A stretch of 64,000 nucleotides of DNA from contig AP027304.1 in NCBI GenBank assembly GCA_036322835.1, positions 2,356,001 to 2,420,000 on the forward strand, read 5' to 3'. Each line of letters starts with the position of its first letter. The stretch's first letter is position 1. The position numbers were made by a program, and so were the translations under genes. This DNA comes from Tenuifilaceae bacterium CYCD (GTDB lineage Bacteria; Bacteroidota; Bacteroidia; Bacteroidales; Tenuifilaceae). Of the stretch, positions 24,956 through 35,908 are shown piece after piece. The notes beneath the pieces are model-generated. The model had not been told where the DNA came from, made no database searches, and worked only from the letters and a program-made list of their open reading frames with translations.

Positions 24956-27900
24956 ATGAAAAATGTATTAATAGACCAACTAAATCAACGAATCCTCGTT
25001 CTGGATGGGGCGATGGGGACAATGATTCAGCGTTTCAAATTGCAGGAGGAAGATTTCCGAGGTTCGCTATTCGCAAGTCATCCCCAAAATCTTAAGGGCG
25101 ATAACGATCTGTTGGTGCTTACACGTCCCGATGTGATTGAGTCAATCCATAGAGAATACTTGGCTGCAGGTGCCGACATTATTGAAACAAATACTTTCAA
25201 TGCCACTACAATTTCGCAGACCGATTACAGAATGCAGGATTGGGTTGAGAAAATCAACTACGAGGGGGCTCGTATAGCTCGAAAGGTTGCCGATGAATTT
25301 ACTGCGATGAATTCCAGTAAGCCCCGTTTTGTGGCTGGGTCAATGGGGCCGACCAACCGCACTGCATCAATGTCGCCCGATGTGAATAGGCCAGGCTTTC
25401 GTGCCGTAACATTCTTCGATCTAGTTTTGGCATACAGCCAACAGGCTAAGGCTTTAATTGAGGGTGGTGTTGATGTTCTTTTGGTCGAAACCATTTTTGA
25501 TACTCTCAACGCTAAGGCGGCTCTGTTTGCAATATCGAATGTGCTCGATGAGTTACAAAGGGATGTCCCAGTAATGGTTTCGGCTACCATTGCCGATATA
25601 AGCGGTCGCTTGCTTGCTGGGCAAACCTTGGAGGCTTTTTTAGCATCGGTGTCGCATTATCCTTTGCTTAGCGTTGGATTGAACTGTGCTTTTGGTGCCG
25701 AGCAGTTATTGCCATATATCGAGGAGATATCGGCTAAATCTAAATTTCGCATAAGCGTTCACCCAAATGCAGGTTTGCCAAATCAACTTGGTCAGTACGA
25801 TCAATCGGCAGAGCAAATGGCTACGGTTGTTGAGAAAGTTTTAAAGTCGAACTTGGTTAATATTGTTGGCGGTTGTTGCGGCACAACTCCTCTGCATATA
25901 GAGAAGATTGCTGGTTTGGTTGATAAATATTCACCCCGACAAATTCCATCAATTCAAAAATATACCCGTTTATCGGGCTTGGAGTTGTTGGAGATAAGAC
26001 CCGATACAAACTTCGTGAATATTGGTGAGCGTACCAACGTTGCTGGTTCTAAAAAGTTTGCAAAGTTGATTGCCGATGGTAAGTATGCCGAAGCCATATC
26101 CGTTGCACGCGAGCAGGTTGATGGTGGCGCGCAGGCCATTGATATTTGTATGGATGATGCCCTGATTAATGCACCTCAGGCTATGACTGAGTTTATAAAT
26201 ATGATCGCATCGGAGCCCGATATTGCCAAAGTTCCAGTGATGATTGATTCATCGAGGTTTGAGGCAATTGAGGCTGGCTTGCAGTGTACACAGGGTAAAA
26301 GTATTGTTAACTCAATTAGTTTGAAGGAGGGTGAGTCGGAATTTATCCGTCGCGCTAAACTTATAAGGCAGTATGGTGCTGCAGTTGTGGTAATGCTTTT
26401 CGATGAAAACGGTCAGGCTACAACCACAGAGCATCGTATAGCTGTTGCTGAGCGTTCCTATAGAATTCTTACGCAAGTTGTGGGTTATGAGCCCGAGGAT
26501 ATCATTTTTGATCCAAATGTTCTTGCAATTGGAACTGGAATGGTTGAGCACGCATCGCAGGCTGTGAGTTTTATTGAGACTTGCCAGTGGATTAGGCAAA
26601 ACCTTCCAGGTGCAAAGGTTAGCGGTGGCGTAAGCAATTTATCGTTCTCGTTTAGGGGGAACAATGTTATTCGCGAGGCTATTCATTCCGTTTTCCTATA
26701 CCATGCCATAAATGCAGGAATGGATATGGGTATTGTGAATCCTTCTCTTTTGCAGGTTTACTCGCAGATTGAGCCCGATTTATTGAGGTTGACAGAGGAT
26801 TTGGTTTTAAATCGCAGGCGCGATGCTACCGAGCGTTTGCTTGCGTTTGCTCAAAATATAACACAGGAAAAGACCGAGGAGCATAAGGTACAAGAGTGGC
26901 GTAACGAGCCAGTGGCGAAACGCTTGAAGCACTCTCTTGTAAAAGGGATAACCGATTTTATAGTTGACGATACCAACGAGGCATTTAGCAGTTTAGGATC
27001 TGCAATTAATGTGATTGAAGGCCCATTGATGGATGGAATGGCCGAGGTTGGTAGTCTGTTTGGTTCAGGTAAGATGTTTCTACCTCAGGTTGTAAAAAGT
27101 GCAAGGGTGATGAAAGCTGCTGTGGCGGTTCTTGAGCCCTACTTAAGTGGCACTTCAGATCTTGAGCAAAACCAAGCGCAGAAAGGTACCATTGTTTTGG
27201 CAACAGTTAAGGGCGATGTGCACGATATTGGAAAAAATATCGTGGGTGTTGTGCTGGCCTGCAACGGTTACCGAATTATCGACTTGGGCGTAATGGTTTC
27301 CGTGGAGAGAATTATTGAGGAGGTTATAAAGAACAAGGCCAATATCCTTGGTTTGAGTGGACTTATTACTCCATCGCTCGATGAAATGGCACACGTTGTA
27401 AGAGAGTTGGAACGAAACAATATTAAAATTCCGGTACTAATTGGTGGCGCAACCACATCGGAGTTGCATACCGCTTTGCGGATTGATACAGGATATTCGG
27501 GCGTAGTTGTTCACGTAAAGGATGCATCGCAGGCTAGTGGAGTTGTGGCTAATCTTTTGAGTGATGAAAAACGCCCCGCGTACATCAATCAGGTGAAAGA
27601 TAATTATGAGAAGTTACGTGAGAACTACAGCGCAAGAAATTTCTCCTTGATTTCTTTGGATGATGCACGAGGTAACTCGTTGAGGTTGGATTGGAATTCA
27701 TACAATCCTCCAGTCCCTAAGCAAACAGGTGTAATCAGGTTTGATGATTACTCTTTGGCAGAAATCAGAAAGTATATCGATTGGACATTTTACTTCTTTG
27801 CTTGGGATATCAATGGAAAATACCCCGAGATCTTCAACGATCCGTTGAAAGGTGCTGAGGCAAAGCGTTTGTACGACGAGGCTAACGCTATGCTCGATGA

Positions 27901-28621
27901 AATTATAGAAGGAAAACTCCTGAAAGCGGCTGGAGTTGTAGGCGTATTTCCAGCTGCGGTAAAAGGCGATAATGTTTTAATTTATTCGGATGAATCGAGA
28001 AAAAACATTATTTCGAAGTTCCCTCAATTACGCAATCAGGAGCAAAAGGATGATGGTGTTCCAAATCTTTGTTTGTCGGATTTTGTTGCGCCGATTGGTT
28101 CAAAGAACGATTGGGTAGGATGCTTTGCTGTAACAGTAGGTCACGGTGCCGATGAACTTGCTGAAAAGTATCGCTCTGCTGACGATGATTTCAAGGCTAT
28201 AATGGTGAAAATTATTGCCGATAGGCTTGCAGAGGCTTTCGCAGAACTGTTGCACCAGAAGGTTCGTAATGAAATTTGGGCTTACAGTCCAAACGAGGAT
28301 TTTTCTTTACAGCAGATTTTGTCGGAGCGTTATGCTGGTATTCGTCCCGCTCCAGGATATCCTGCTTGTCCCGATCATCGTGGTAAGCAGTTTATTTTCG
28401 ACTTGCTAAATGTCACCCAAAACACTGGGATGATCTTAACCGAGAATTTTGCAATGAATCCGGGGGCTTCGGTTGCTGGTTACTACTTCTCGCATCCCAA
28501 ATCAAAGTATTTTACGGTTGGAAAAGTTACGCAGGAGCAGGTGGCTGATTATGCTCATCGTTTGGAGTTGAGTGTTGAGGAGGTTGAGAAGTTTATTCCA
28601 ACATATTTGGCGTATAAGTAG
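24956..28621 (+). CDS. metH: Cobalamin-dependent methionine synthase
   Basis: This enzyme transfers the methyl group of methyltetrahydrofolate to homocysteine through cobalamin. All four modules are present in 1221 residues. The homocysteine domain has zinc cysteines in GGCCGTT (Cys307 and Cys308). The pterin domain starts at [14 protein letters not shown]. The B12 domain has the axial His756 in DVHDIGKN, preceded by its helical cap. The SAM-dependent reactivation domain carries [15 protein letters not shown]. Length is typical. It is the fourth gene of the SAM-I operon and is followed by metF, which makes its methyl donor. Confidence 0.98.
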   Translation: MKNVLIDQLNQRILVLDGAMGTMIQRFKLQEEDFRGSLFASHPQNLKGDNDLLVLTRPDVIESIHREYLAAGADIIETNTFNATTISQTDYRMQDWVEKINYEGARIARKVADEFTAMNSSKPRFVAGSMGPTNRTASMSPDVNRPGFRAVTFFDLVLAYSQQAKALIEGGVDVLLVETIFDTLNAKAALFAISNVLDELQRDVPVMVSATIADISGRLLAGQTLEAFLASVSHYPLLSVGLNCAFGAEQLLPYIEEISAKSKFRISVHPNAGLPNQLGQYDQSAEQMATVVEKVLKSNLVNIVGGCCGTTPLHIEKIAGLVDKYSPRQIPSIQKYTRLSGLELLEIRPDTNFVNIGERTNVAGSKKFAKLIADGKYAEAISVAREQVDGGAQAIDICMDDALINAPQAMTEFINMIASEPDIAKVPVMIDSSRFEAIEAGLQCTQGKSIVNSISLKEGESEFIRRAKLIRQYGAAVVVMLFDENGQATTTEHRIAVAERSYRILTQVVGYEPEDIIFDPNVLAIGTGMVEHASQAVSFIETCQWIRQNLPGAKVSGGVSNLSFSFRGNNVIREAIHSVFLYHAINAGMDMGIVNPSLLQVYSQIEPDLLRLTEDLVLNRRRDATERLLAFAQNITQEKTEEHKVQEWRNEPVAKRLKHSLVKGITDFIVDDTNEAFSSLGSAINVIEGPLMDGMAEVGSLFGSGKMFLPQVVKSARVMKAAVAVLEPYLSGTSDLEQNQAQKGTIVLATVKGDVHDIGKNIVGVVLACNGYRIIDLGVMVSVERIIEEVIKNKANILGLSGLITPSLDEMAHVVRELERNNIKIPVLIGGATTSELHTALRIDTGYSGVVVHVKDASQASGVVANLLSDEKRPAYINQVKDNYEKLRENYSARNFSLISLDDARGNSLRLDWNSYNPPVPKQTGVIRFDDYSLAEIRKYIDWTFYFFAWDINGKYPEIFNDPLKGAEAKRLYDEANAMLDEIIEGKLLKAAGVVGVFPAAVKGDNVLIYSDESRKNIISKFPQLRNQEQKDDGVPNLCLSDFVAPIGSKNDWVGCFAVTVGHGADELAEKYRSADDDFKAIMVKIIADRLAEAFAELLHQKVRNEIWAYSPNEDFSLQQILSERYAGIRPAPGYPACPDHRGKQFIFDLLNVTQNTGMILTENFAMNPGASVAGYYFSHPKSKYFTVGKVTQEQVADYAHRLELSVEEVEKFIPTYLAYK

Positions 28622-28631
28622 ATTTAAAAAA

Positions 28632-28678
28632 ATATCAAAAAATTATCGATTAACTTTTAACGATTAACCATTCACAAA
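28632..28678. repeat. Short CGATTAAC repeat tract before metF
   Basis: TCGATTAACTTTTAACGATTAACC directly before the start codon; same family as the tracts before metX and metH, without a long inverted copy. Confidence 0.5.
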
Positions 28679-29632
28679 ATGAAGGTAATAGATATAATAA
28701 GCCAATCGAAATCAACACTTTTTTCTTTCGAGTTGCTTCCTCCACTAAAGGGGCATAACGTACAAACTATTTTCGATACTATCGATAAACTTTTAGAATT
28801 CGCCCCTGCCTATATCAACATAACGTACCACCGCGAGGAGGTTATTTACCGCCCCAATCCAGATGGAGGTGTAATGCCCGTAAAAGTACGCCAACGACCT
28901 GGAACTGTTGGATTGGCTGCTGCAATTCGGTTTCGATATGGAATAGATGTTGTTCCTCATATTATTTGCGGAGGTTTTGATGCTAACGAAACCGAAGATG
29001 CTCTTGTGGATTTAGAATTCTTAGGCATTCAAAATGTACTGTTGTTGCGTGGCGATGCCGATAAAGTTATTGGTCGCTTTGAACCAAAACGTGGAGGGCA
29101 TAGGCATGCTGTGGATTTGGTAAAGCAGGTGAGCAATTTTAATAAAGGAGTATTCCTTGAGAGCTTGATGGAGAGGCCAAAACAAATCGATTTTTGTATT
29201 GGTGTGGCAGGATATCCCGAAAAGCACCCCGAGTCGCCGAACTTTGAGTCGGACATTCGGTATCTTAAGGCGAAGGTTGATGCAGGGGCCAGTTATATAG
29301 TTACCCAGATGTTTTTTGATAATTCAAAATATTTTCAATTTGTAGATAACTGCCGGGATGCCGGAATACAGGTGCCCATTATCCCTGGAATTAAGCCCAT
29401 ATCGGTGAAGGATCATTTAAGCAGTTTACCCAAAGTGTTTGGTGTATGCTTTCCTCAAGAACTAGTATCGATGGTTGAAAACTGCAAATCAAACAGCGAT
29501 GTTTACGAAGTAGGAATAGAGTGGACTACCAATCAAGTTAAAGAGTTAAAAAGTTCAGGTGTGCCTGCAATTCATTTTTACACAATGGGACGCCCCGATA
29601 ATATAAGCCGAATTGCTAAAGCAGTTTTTTAA
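28679..29632 (+). CDS. metF: 5,10-methylenetetrahydrofolate reductase
   Basis: A flavoenzyme that makes 5-methyltetrahydrofolate for MetH. The 317-residue TIM-barrel protein has the N-terminal FSFELLPPLKG catalytic-Glu region, NVLLLRGDADK (about residues 118-128), YPEKHPESPNFESDIRYLK and TQMFFDNSKYFQFV, all standard for MetF. It is the last gene of the SAM-I operon, starting 57 bases after metH. Confidence 0.96.
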   Translation: MKVIDIISQSKSTLFSFELLPPLKGHNVQTIFDTIDKLLEFAPAYINITYHREEVIYRPNPDGGVMPVKVRQRPGTVGLAAAIRFRYGIDVVPHIICGGFDANETEDALVDLEFLGIQNVLLLRGDADKVIGRFEPKRGGHRHAVDLVKQVSNFNKGVFLESLMERPKQIDFCIGVAGYPEKHPESPNFESDIRYLKAKVDAGASYIVTQMFFDNSKYFQFVDNCRDAGIQVPIIPGIKPISVKDHLSSLPKVFGVCFPQELVSMVENCKSNSDVYEVGIEWTTNQVKELKSSGVPAIHFYTMGRPDNISRIAKAVF

Positions 29633-29720
29633 TAGATATACCCCTTGCTTTTAATTTGAATATGCCTTAACTTCCTCGATGGAGATTATTTTCCCATTGG
29701 TTCTATAAATATTTAGATGT

Positions 29721-32069
29721 ATGGCTGATAGTATATCTAATCTAGGTTCAACTAGAGGCGATTTCGATTCGAGGAATCGTGACGGTAGTGCTAATTTAGA
29801 ACAGAAATATCGTTTGGTTTTTGAAAACTCGCCTGTTGGTATTTTTCAGTTCGATAATAATTTGGTGATTACTAATTGTAACGATAAGTTTGTCGAAATC
29901 TTTCTTTCCAGCAAGGATAAATTGGTGGGTTTGGATATGCATTTGCTTAACGATAAGGCAATTCTAAATGCATGTGAAGCCTCAATTGCTGGCAATCAAG
30001 GTTTCTATGAGGGAATTTATCACGCAACAACTAGCCCTGCGGTTGTATTTATCAGTTTAAAAACTGCTACTTTATTCTCTCCCGAAGTAGAGCGTGTAGA
30101 TGGTGGACTTGGAATTGTTGAGGATATTACAGAGAGAATCAAGGCCGAAGAAGAACTCAAGAGTAAGGAGAAAAATTTTAGGATTTTATCATCGTTAACA
30201 ACTGATGCTGCCTCTGTTTTAACAATAAATCCTGATGGTAGTTTTAAGAGAGAATGGCTCAGTGAATCACTCCTGAATATATTAGGGTATGCTCCTGAGG
30301 ATATAGATTCTTTCGAAAAATGGGCATTAATTGTTCATCCCGATGATTTAGCAACATACCAACAGTCTGTTAGTAGAATATTAAAAGGGGAAACAGTTTC
30401 GATTGATCTCAGAATCCTTATCAAAGGTGGTGATTATTTGTGGATTAATAATACAGTATATCCAGAGTACGATGAATTTGGCAAGCCAATAAGACTTATC
30501 AGCGCCATTAAGAACATTACTGCACAAAAGGAGGCGGAGTTAGCATTAAGTTATCAGAAGAATCTGCTCGATACTATTATTGATGTAGCGCCAGTGGGAA
30601 TTTGGCTTACGGCTTCGGATGGGTCTTATCCAATTATCAATAAAAATTTTTCGGAACAGATAGGTTATGGTACCCCAAATTTTTCGATGACTCCGGAAGA
30701 ACTAGAACAATGTAAATTGAGTGACGATTTGGCCGCTAAGTCCAATGAACCGGTAGAAAAGGACGAGGAAATTACATTTGTTGATGGTAGAAAACATACG
30801 ATTAAGGTATATAAACGCAAGGTGATGGATGCCAATGGATCGGTGTTGGGGGTTCTGGGCGTGTCTACAGATATTACATTGCGGAAACACTATGAGAAAG
30901 CGTTGGTTGAAGCATTGGAAAAGGCCGAAGAATCAGATAGGCTGAAATCAGCATTTCTGGCCAATATGAGCCACGAGATTCGTACTCCTTTAAATGGAAT
31001 AATCGGTTTTGCTAAATATTTAAGGAATTTTCCTGAGACTAGTCGTGAGGAAACCCTTAAGTTTCTTAATATTATCTGCAACAGTGCAGACCATCTTCTT
31101 AACCTTATCAATGATATTATAGATATATCCAAGATTGAGGTGGGGCAAATGAAGATTGCGCCAGAACCCTTGAATTTAAATGAACTGCTAAATGAAATTT
31201 ATACCTTCTACTACTCTTCAAACCCAGATTTAACAAAAAGCGGTGTTGGGTTTAGAATAAAAACATCACTTTCCGATGCAGAGTCCAATATCATTACCGA
31301 TAAAATACGATTGCGTCAGATTCTGAATAATTTGGTTGCCAATGCGCTGAAATTTACAAAGGCGGGAAGTGTAGAGTTCGGCTACGAGTTAACCCCTGAT
31401 AAAAAAATGTTGAAATTTTTCGTGAGCGATACGGGCATTGGTATTTCTCAGGAAAAGGTCAATTTAATTTTCGAGAGGTTCAGCCAGGCCGATGTCGATA
31501 TTACTCGTAAGTATGGAGGAACGGGGCTAGGTTTGGCTATATCCAAATCTCTGGTGGAGTTGATGGGGGGCAGTATTTGGGTGGAATCACAGCCCGAAAT
31601 GGGTGCAACTTTTTTCTTTACTCTTCCTCTAAATAAGACTTTAACACCAGCGCTTAAAACGAATGTTAAGGTAAATGCTTCCGATTTAGTAGGGAAATTA
31701 TCTGGCATAAAGGTGCTTATTGCAGAGGACGATCCTAATAGTTTGTACTATTTAAAGACAGTATTGCAGAATGTAGGAGTAACTTGCAAAGAGGCTCTAA
31801 ACGGTAGAGAGGCCGTTAATATATTTCTTAAGAATCCAGAGATAGATCTAATAATAATGGATTTGAAAATGCCAGAACTGAGCGGTTTCGATGCAATTAA
31901 AGAAATACGAAAGGTGAAACCCAAAATTCCAATTCTGGTTCAAACAGCACATGTGTTCAACGACGAGAAGGTTCTGTGTAGAGCGTTGGGGTGCGATAAT
32001 TTTATTTCTAAACCTGTTGATATAGAATTGCTTCTTAGCCATATAACTCAGATGTTGAAAATAGTATAG
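29721..32069 (+). CDS. PAS-domain hybrid histidine kinase with receiver domain
   Basis: A 782-residue cytoplasmic signalling protein with no clear membrane helix. Three PAS domains (about residues 25-140, 150-275 and 280-395) are followed by the HisKA dimerisation helix with phospho-acceptor His418 in MSHEIRTPLNGII. The ATPase domain has the N-box NNLVANALKFT, DTGIGISQEK and GGTGLGLAISKSLVE. The C-terminal receiver has phospho-acceptor Asp714 in MDLKMPE and the acidic pair AEDDPN. No DNA-binding output or response regulator is adjacent, so the downstream target is unknown. Confidence 0.93.
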   Translation: MADSISNLGSTRGDFDSRNRDGSANLEQKYRLVFENSPVGIFQFDNNLVITNCNDKFVEIFLSSKDKLVGLDMHLLNDKAILNACEASIAGNQGFYEGIYHATTSPAVVFISLKTATLFSPEVERVDGGLGIVEDITERIKAEEELKSKEKNFRILSSLTTDAASVLTINPDGSFKREWLSESLLNILGYAPEDIDSFEKWALIVHPDDLATYQQSVSRILKGETVSIDLRILIKGGDYLWINNTVYPEYDEFGKPIRLISAIKNITAQKEAELALSYQKNLLDTIIDVAPVGIWLTASDGSYPIINKNFSEQIGYGTPNFSMTPEELEQCKLSDDLAAKSNEPVEKDEEITFVDGRKHTIKVYKRKVMDANGSVLGVLGVSTDITLRKHYEKALVEALEKAEESDRLKSAFLANMSHEIRTPLNGIIGFAKYLRNFPETSREETLKFLNIICNSADHLLNLINDIIDISKIEVGQMKIAPEPLNLNELLNEIYTFYYSSNPDLTKSGVGFRIKTSLSDAESNIITDKIRLRQILNNLVANALKFTKAGSVEFGYELTPDKKMLKFFVSDTGIGISQEKVNLIFERFSQADVDITRKYGGTGLGLAISKSLVELMGGSIWVESQPEMGATFFFTLPLNKTLTPALKTNVKVNASDLVGKLSGIKVLIAEDDPNSLYYLKTVLQNVGVTCKEALNGREAVNIFLKNPEIDLIIMDLKMPELSGFDAIKEIRKVKPKIPILVQTAHVFNDEKVLCRALGCDNFISKPVDIELLLSHITQMLKIV

Positions 32070-32534
32070 TTAAAGCGTTTTTTCGAAAATAATTTTAACA
32101 AATTCCTCCTTTGTTGGGGCTTGACTTTTGTTTTTAAAACCATTTTCCTCGAGCAGGTTAACAAGAGATTTGTCATCTACAGGAATGTGTCCGGTTATTT
32201 GTTCGTATTTGCCCTCCTTGGCTTGCTCTATGGCAAAGAGAATTAATTGGTGTGCTGATCCTTTTTTTTGAAATGCTGGGTAAATGGCTAATCTGCTTAT
32301 GGCTAATTTTCGTCCATTATCACTTTCGGGCTTAAGTGTGATAGTTCCTATTGGAATCCTATTGTCTATTGCTATATAAACATGGCCTTTCTCAATATCC
32401 GAGGCTATATCATTAAAATCTGCCATGCTGTTATTCCAGTATTTCACTCCTTTTTCGAGTAGTTGCCTGGAGCACTCCTTTATAATGTAGAGTATCTCTA
32501 TAAGTTGATGTTTTTTTGCTTTAACTATTTCCAT
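32070..32534 (-). CDS. GNAT-family N-acetyltransferase
   Basis: A 154-residue protein with the GNAT pattern. An N-terminal helix pair is followed by a central strand with AIDNRIPIGTITL and the acetyl-CoA loop region AISRLAIYPAFQKKGSAHQL (about residues 78-97), including a Q..G.A-type pyrophosphate loop. The substrate is unknown. It ends one base after the convergent kinase stop and starts two bases after the upstream amidohydrolase stop, suggesting cotranscription with that gene. Confidence 0.88.
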   Translation of the reverse strand: MEIVKAKKHQLIEILYIIKECSRQLLEKGVKYWNNSMADFNDIASDIEKGHVYIAIDNRIPIGTITLKPESDNGRKLAISRLAIYPAFQKKGSAHQLILFAIEQAKEGKYEQITGHIPVDDKSLVNLLEENGFKNKSQAPTKEEFVKIIFEKTL

Positions 32535-32536
32535 GG

Positions 32537-34171
32537 CTAGTTGTTTATGTCGAACACTTTTTCTCCATTAACGTATGTCTGTAAGACTTTTACATTGGGG
32601 ATATTTTGGGTAGAATCATTCATAAGGTCAAAATCGAGAAGTACGAAATCAGCCACTTTGCCAACCCCTATACTGCCTTTAGTGTTTTCCTCGAAGCATG
32701 ATTTTGCGGCCCAAATGGTCATGGCCCGGAGCGCCTGCTCTCGTGTAAGAGCATTCTCCATTTGGAAGCCATCCTTGGGTTCGCCGTTGAAATGCTGACG
32801 GGTAACGCCCGAGTAAAACCCGTAAAGTGGATTTACCTGCTCAATGGGAAAATCGCTTCCGTTGGGTAGCCAGCCGTTTTGTTGTAATAGGTCTTGGTAT
32901 GCGTACGCATATTTAATCCTAGAGCCTAAACGTTCATCGGCCCAGTCCATGTCCGAGGTGGCATGTGTGGTTTGAACCGATGGGATGATATGGTACTTCG
33001 CATACCTTGGTAAATCCTGTGGATCTACAACCTGAGAGTGTTCTATTCTCCAGCGTGTATCATTATTCTCATCTAAGTACTTCGAGTAAATATCAATCAT
33101 CAGCCTTACGGCAGCATCGCCAATGCAATGAGTACAAACTTGGTAGCCCGCATCGTTGGCCATTTTGCAAATAGAGTCGAGTTTTTCGGCTGGTTCAACC
33201 TGAATGCCTTTATTTTTAGGATCATCTGAATAGGGCTCTAGAAGCAATGCCCCACGCGATCCCAATGCGCCGTCTGCGTAAATTTTAATAGAGCGTACGG
33301 TTAGCCTATCGGTCTGGTAAACCCCTTTGCAAATGAATGTTTTGTAATTAGAAGGAGTGGGGTTGAGCATTGCATTAATCCTCATTTTTAATGAGCCTGC
33401 CTTTTGGAGCGAATCAATCAAAATTACTTCATCGGTATCTAGTCCTGCATCGTGAATGCTTGTTAATCCAACCGCAAAACAGTTCTTTTGAGCGTTGATC
33501 AACGCTTTGGATTTTTCTTCTTTTGTGGATTCTGGTATACATTTCCTAACAAGTTCCATGGCATTATCGATCAAAACGCCGGTGGGTTTTCCGTTAATCT
33601 TAACAATTTCGCCACCGTTAACCGTTGTTTTATTGTTGATTCCCGCTAGTTCGAGCGCTTTTTGATTTGCGATTGCAGCGTGGCCATCAATCCTAACAAT
33701 GTAAACGGGTTTGTTGGGAAAGGCCTTGTTGAGCAAATCGTTTGTGGGGAATTGTTTTATACTCCATTCGTTTTGGTTCCAGCCACGCCCTTTTACCCAT
33801 TCGGTGGCATATTGCTTTTGGTTCTCAATAAGTCTGTTTACAACTTCTTCCCAATTCTTAGCATCGGCTAGCCATGCGTTGGGTAATCCAAGTCCATAAC
33901 CTAAAAAGTGGCAATGAGGGTCAATAAATCCTGGGTAAATATATTTGCCGTTGGCATCTAATACGGTTTTGGATTCATATTCCCGATTTATATCTGAGTT
34001 GTTTAGCAGGGCAACAATTTTTCCTTTGTCGATTGCCATGCTTTCGTAAACAGAAAAAGCGGAATCGACTGAGTATATTTTTGCATTGGTTACAATTAAG
34101 TCTACATTTTTTCGTTTAGTACATGCCATTGCCAGAATTGCAATTAGGATTAATGTCGTGAATCTTTTCAT
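32537..34171 (-). CDS. Amidohydrolase lipoprotein, YtcJ-like
   Basis: A 544-residue metal-dependent hydrolase of the amidohydrolase superfamily (YtcJ-like group). The first metal-binding motif is PGFIDPHCHFLGYG. Further ligands are expected in THCIGDAA and RIEHSQVV, and in NGSDFPIEQVNP near the C-terminus. The N-terminus MKRFTTLILIAILAMAC is a lipoprotein signal with lipidation at Cys17, so it acts in the periplasm or at the outer membrane. I chose the ATG at 34171 because an ATG eight codons upstream would mask this signal. Substrates of this group are mostly unknown. A GNAT gene follows two bases downstream. Confidence 0.88.
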   Translation of the reverse strand: MKRFTTLILIAILAMACTKRKNVDLIVTNAKIYSVDSAFSVYESMAIDKGKIVALLNNSDINREYESKTVLDANGKYIYPGFIDPHCHFLGYGLGLPNAWLADAKNWEEVVNRLIENQKQYATEWVKGRGWNQNEWSIKQFPTNDLLNKAFPNKPVYIVRIDGHAAIANQKALELAGINNKTTVNGGEIVKINGKPTGVLIDNAMELVRKCIPESTKEEKSKALINAQKNCFAVGLTSIHDAGLDTDEVILIDSLQKAGSLKMRINAMLNPTPSNYKTFICKGVYQTDRLTVRSIKIYADGALGSRGALLLEPYSDDPKNKGIQVEPAEKLDSICKMANDAGYQVCTHCIGDAAVRLMIDIYSKYLDENNDTRWRIEHSQVVDPQDLPRYAKYHIIPSVQTTHATSDMDWADERLGSRIKYAYAYQDLLQQNGWLPNGSDFPIEQVNPLYGFYSGVTRQHFNGEPKDGFQMENALTREQALRAMTIWAAKSCFEENTKGSIGVGKVADFVLLDFDLMNDSTQNIPNVKVLQTYVNGEKVFDINN

Positions 34172-34369
34172 TATCGTAAAGATTGCATTAGTCATAAAAG
34201 ATCAAATTTACTTTTTTGTTTTGAAATTGAAAAAGAACTTAGGGTAAAGGAGAATTGAGAATTTAGAATGGCAAGTATTCGGGCAGGCGGTACTTGATTG
34301 CCTAATAACTCGTTAATCAAGCACTCAACTAAGCGAAAAAAGATGTAGTTTTGACATTTTAAATTGACG

Positions 34370-35803
34370 ATGAAAGCAATATACTACATAGGACTTATAA
34401 TTTTAGGATTTGGAATTTTAGCATGCGAGCGCGATAACTATTCTAGTAGTCCTTCAATAAAGTTATCGTTCTCAAACGATACCGTTCTTTTTGATACTGT
34501 TTTTACAACCATAGGATCTTCAACTCAATATTTGAAGGTTTATAATAGAAGTAACAACGATGTCCGAATTTCGTCAATAAAACTAGCGGGCGCTTCCTCT
34601 TCGCCCTATCGTATAAATGTTGATGGAATGAGCGGAACTACCTTTGAAGAGGTTCCTTTGCGCTCGAACGATAGCCTCTATATTTTTGTTGAGGTTACCG
34701 TTGATCCTACTTCTCAGAATTCTCCTTTGTTGGTGGCCGATTCTATTGTTTTTGAAACTAACGGAAATATTCAGGATGTTAATTTGGTAGCTTGGGGGCA
34801 GGATGTTCATTTGTTCAATGCAAAAACTATTACTTCCGATACCATTCTCCATGCCGATAAGCCTTACCTTATATATGATTATCTTTTGGTAAATCCAAGT
34901 GCATCACTCACTATTGAGGCTGGCGCAAAGTTGCATTTCCATAATTCGGCGCAACTCATAGTTACAGGAACTATCAATGTGAATGGCGAGCCCGAAAACC
35001 CAATTGTTTTTGAAGGCGATCGGCTGGAGGATTACTATAGAGATAAGGCTGGACAATGGACCGGTTTATGGCTTTATGCCGGAAGTAAAAACAATAACAT
35101 AGCTTGGGCTGAGATAAAGAACTCCATTTATGGATTAATTGTTGACACTTGCGTTACAAGCCCTGCACCAACGCTTGCATTAAGCCATACAAAAATTGAA
35201 AATTCGAGTTATGTAGGATTACTGGCTCGGGGGGCAACTATCTATGCCGATAACTGTCTTTTTGCCAACTCGGCCAAGGTTTCGGTTGCATTAACCATGG
35301 GAGGTGCATATCGTTTTTACCATTGCACCGTGGCAAACTATTGGGGCGATTATATGTTTCGCGAAGGGCCGGCGTTAATTTTGAATAACTACTATACCTA
35401 CCAGCTGGTTGAGGATGGACCAATCTATGTGGAGCCCCGCGACTTAACGGAGGCTTCGTTCTACAATAGCATTATTTACGGAAGCATCAGTACCGAGATT
35501 TCTATTGATAATAAGGTGAATGGACAGGCTGTTGATGCTCTGATGAATTATTACTTTCAGAATTGCATTCTGAAAGTTCCGTCAACTTACGATTTGAGCA
35601 ATGAAACTAAGTACAAGAATGTGATTATACTTGATCCTAAGTTTAAGGATCCCTATAACCATATCTATGCACTCGATACGCTAAGTCCCGCAAAGGATAT
35701 TGCAAATATCGATATATCCAACATCTACCCAATTGATCTTAACAACTACAATCGTTTAACCGATACAAAGCCCGATTTGGGCGCATTTGAAAGAGTGGAA
35801 TAG
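34370..35803 (+). CDS. Right-handed parallel beta-helix lipoprotein, function unknown
   Basis: A 477-residue exported protein. The signal MKAIYYIGLIILGFGILAC gives lipidation at Cys19. An Ig-like N-terminal domain (about residues 30-140) contains FDTVFTTIGSSTQYLKVYN and is followed by coils of a parallel beta-helix (about 160-420), for example IEAGAKLHFHNSAQLIVTG and WAEIKNSIYGLIV. The last segment ends with DLGAFE, the usual finish of secreted right-handed beta-helix proteins. No lyase residues can be identified. The ATG at 34370 was chosen over a TTG two codons upstream. Confidence 0.85.
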   Translation: MKAIYYIGLIILGFGILACERDNYSSSPSIKLSFSNDTVLFDTVFTTIGSSTQYLKVYNRSNNDVRISSIKLAGASSSPYRINVDGMSGTTFEEVPLRSNDSLYIFVEVTVDPTSQNSPLLVADSIVFETNGNIQDVNLVAWGQDVHLFNAKTITSDTILHADKPYLIYDYLLVNPSASLTIEAGAKLHFHNSAQLIVTGTINVNGEPENPIVFEGDRLEDYYRDKAGQWTGLWLYAGSKNNNIAWAEIKNSIYGLIVDTCVTSPAPTLALSHTKIENSSYVGLLARGATIYADNCLFANSAKVSVALTMGGAYRFYHCTVANYWGDYMFREGPALILNNYYTYQLVEDGPIYVEPRDLTEASFYNSIIYGSISTEISIDNKVNGQAVDALMNYYFQNCILKVPSTYDLSNETKYKNVIILDPKFKDPYNHIYALDTLSPAKDIANIDISNIYPIDLNNYNRLTDTKPDLGAFERVE

Positions 35804-35908
35804 TTTTAAATACCATTTCAATTTTTCTTAGTTACCCCTGACAGGGTTTTATGTTTATTGGAAATTTGTTTTAACTTTATAACTAGTTCAAATAAATTTC
35901 ATTGAGAG

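Noticed and set aside
35836-35856. CCCCTGACAGGG palindrome as a terminator after the beta-helix gene
   Set aside because: The stem is short with no proper loop or T-run; it resembles the arm of the 13741 terminator but does not support a call.
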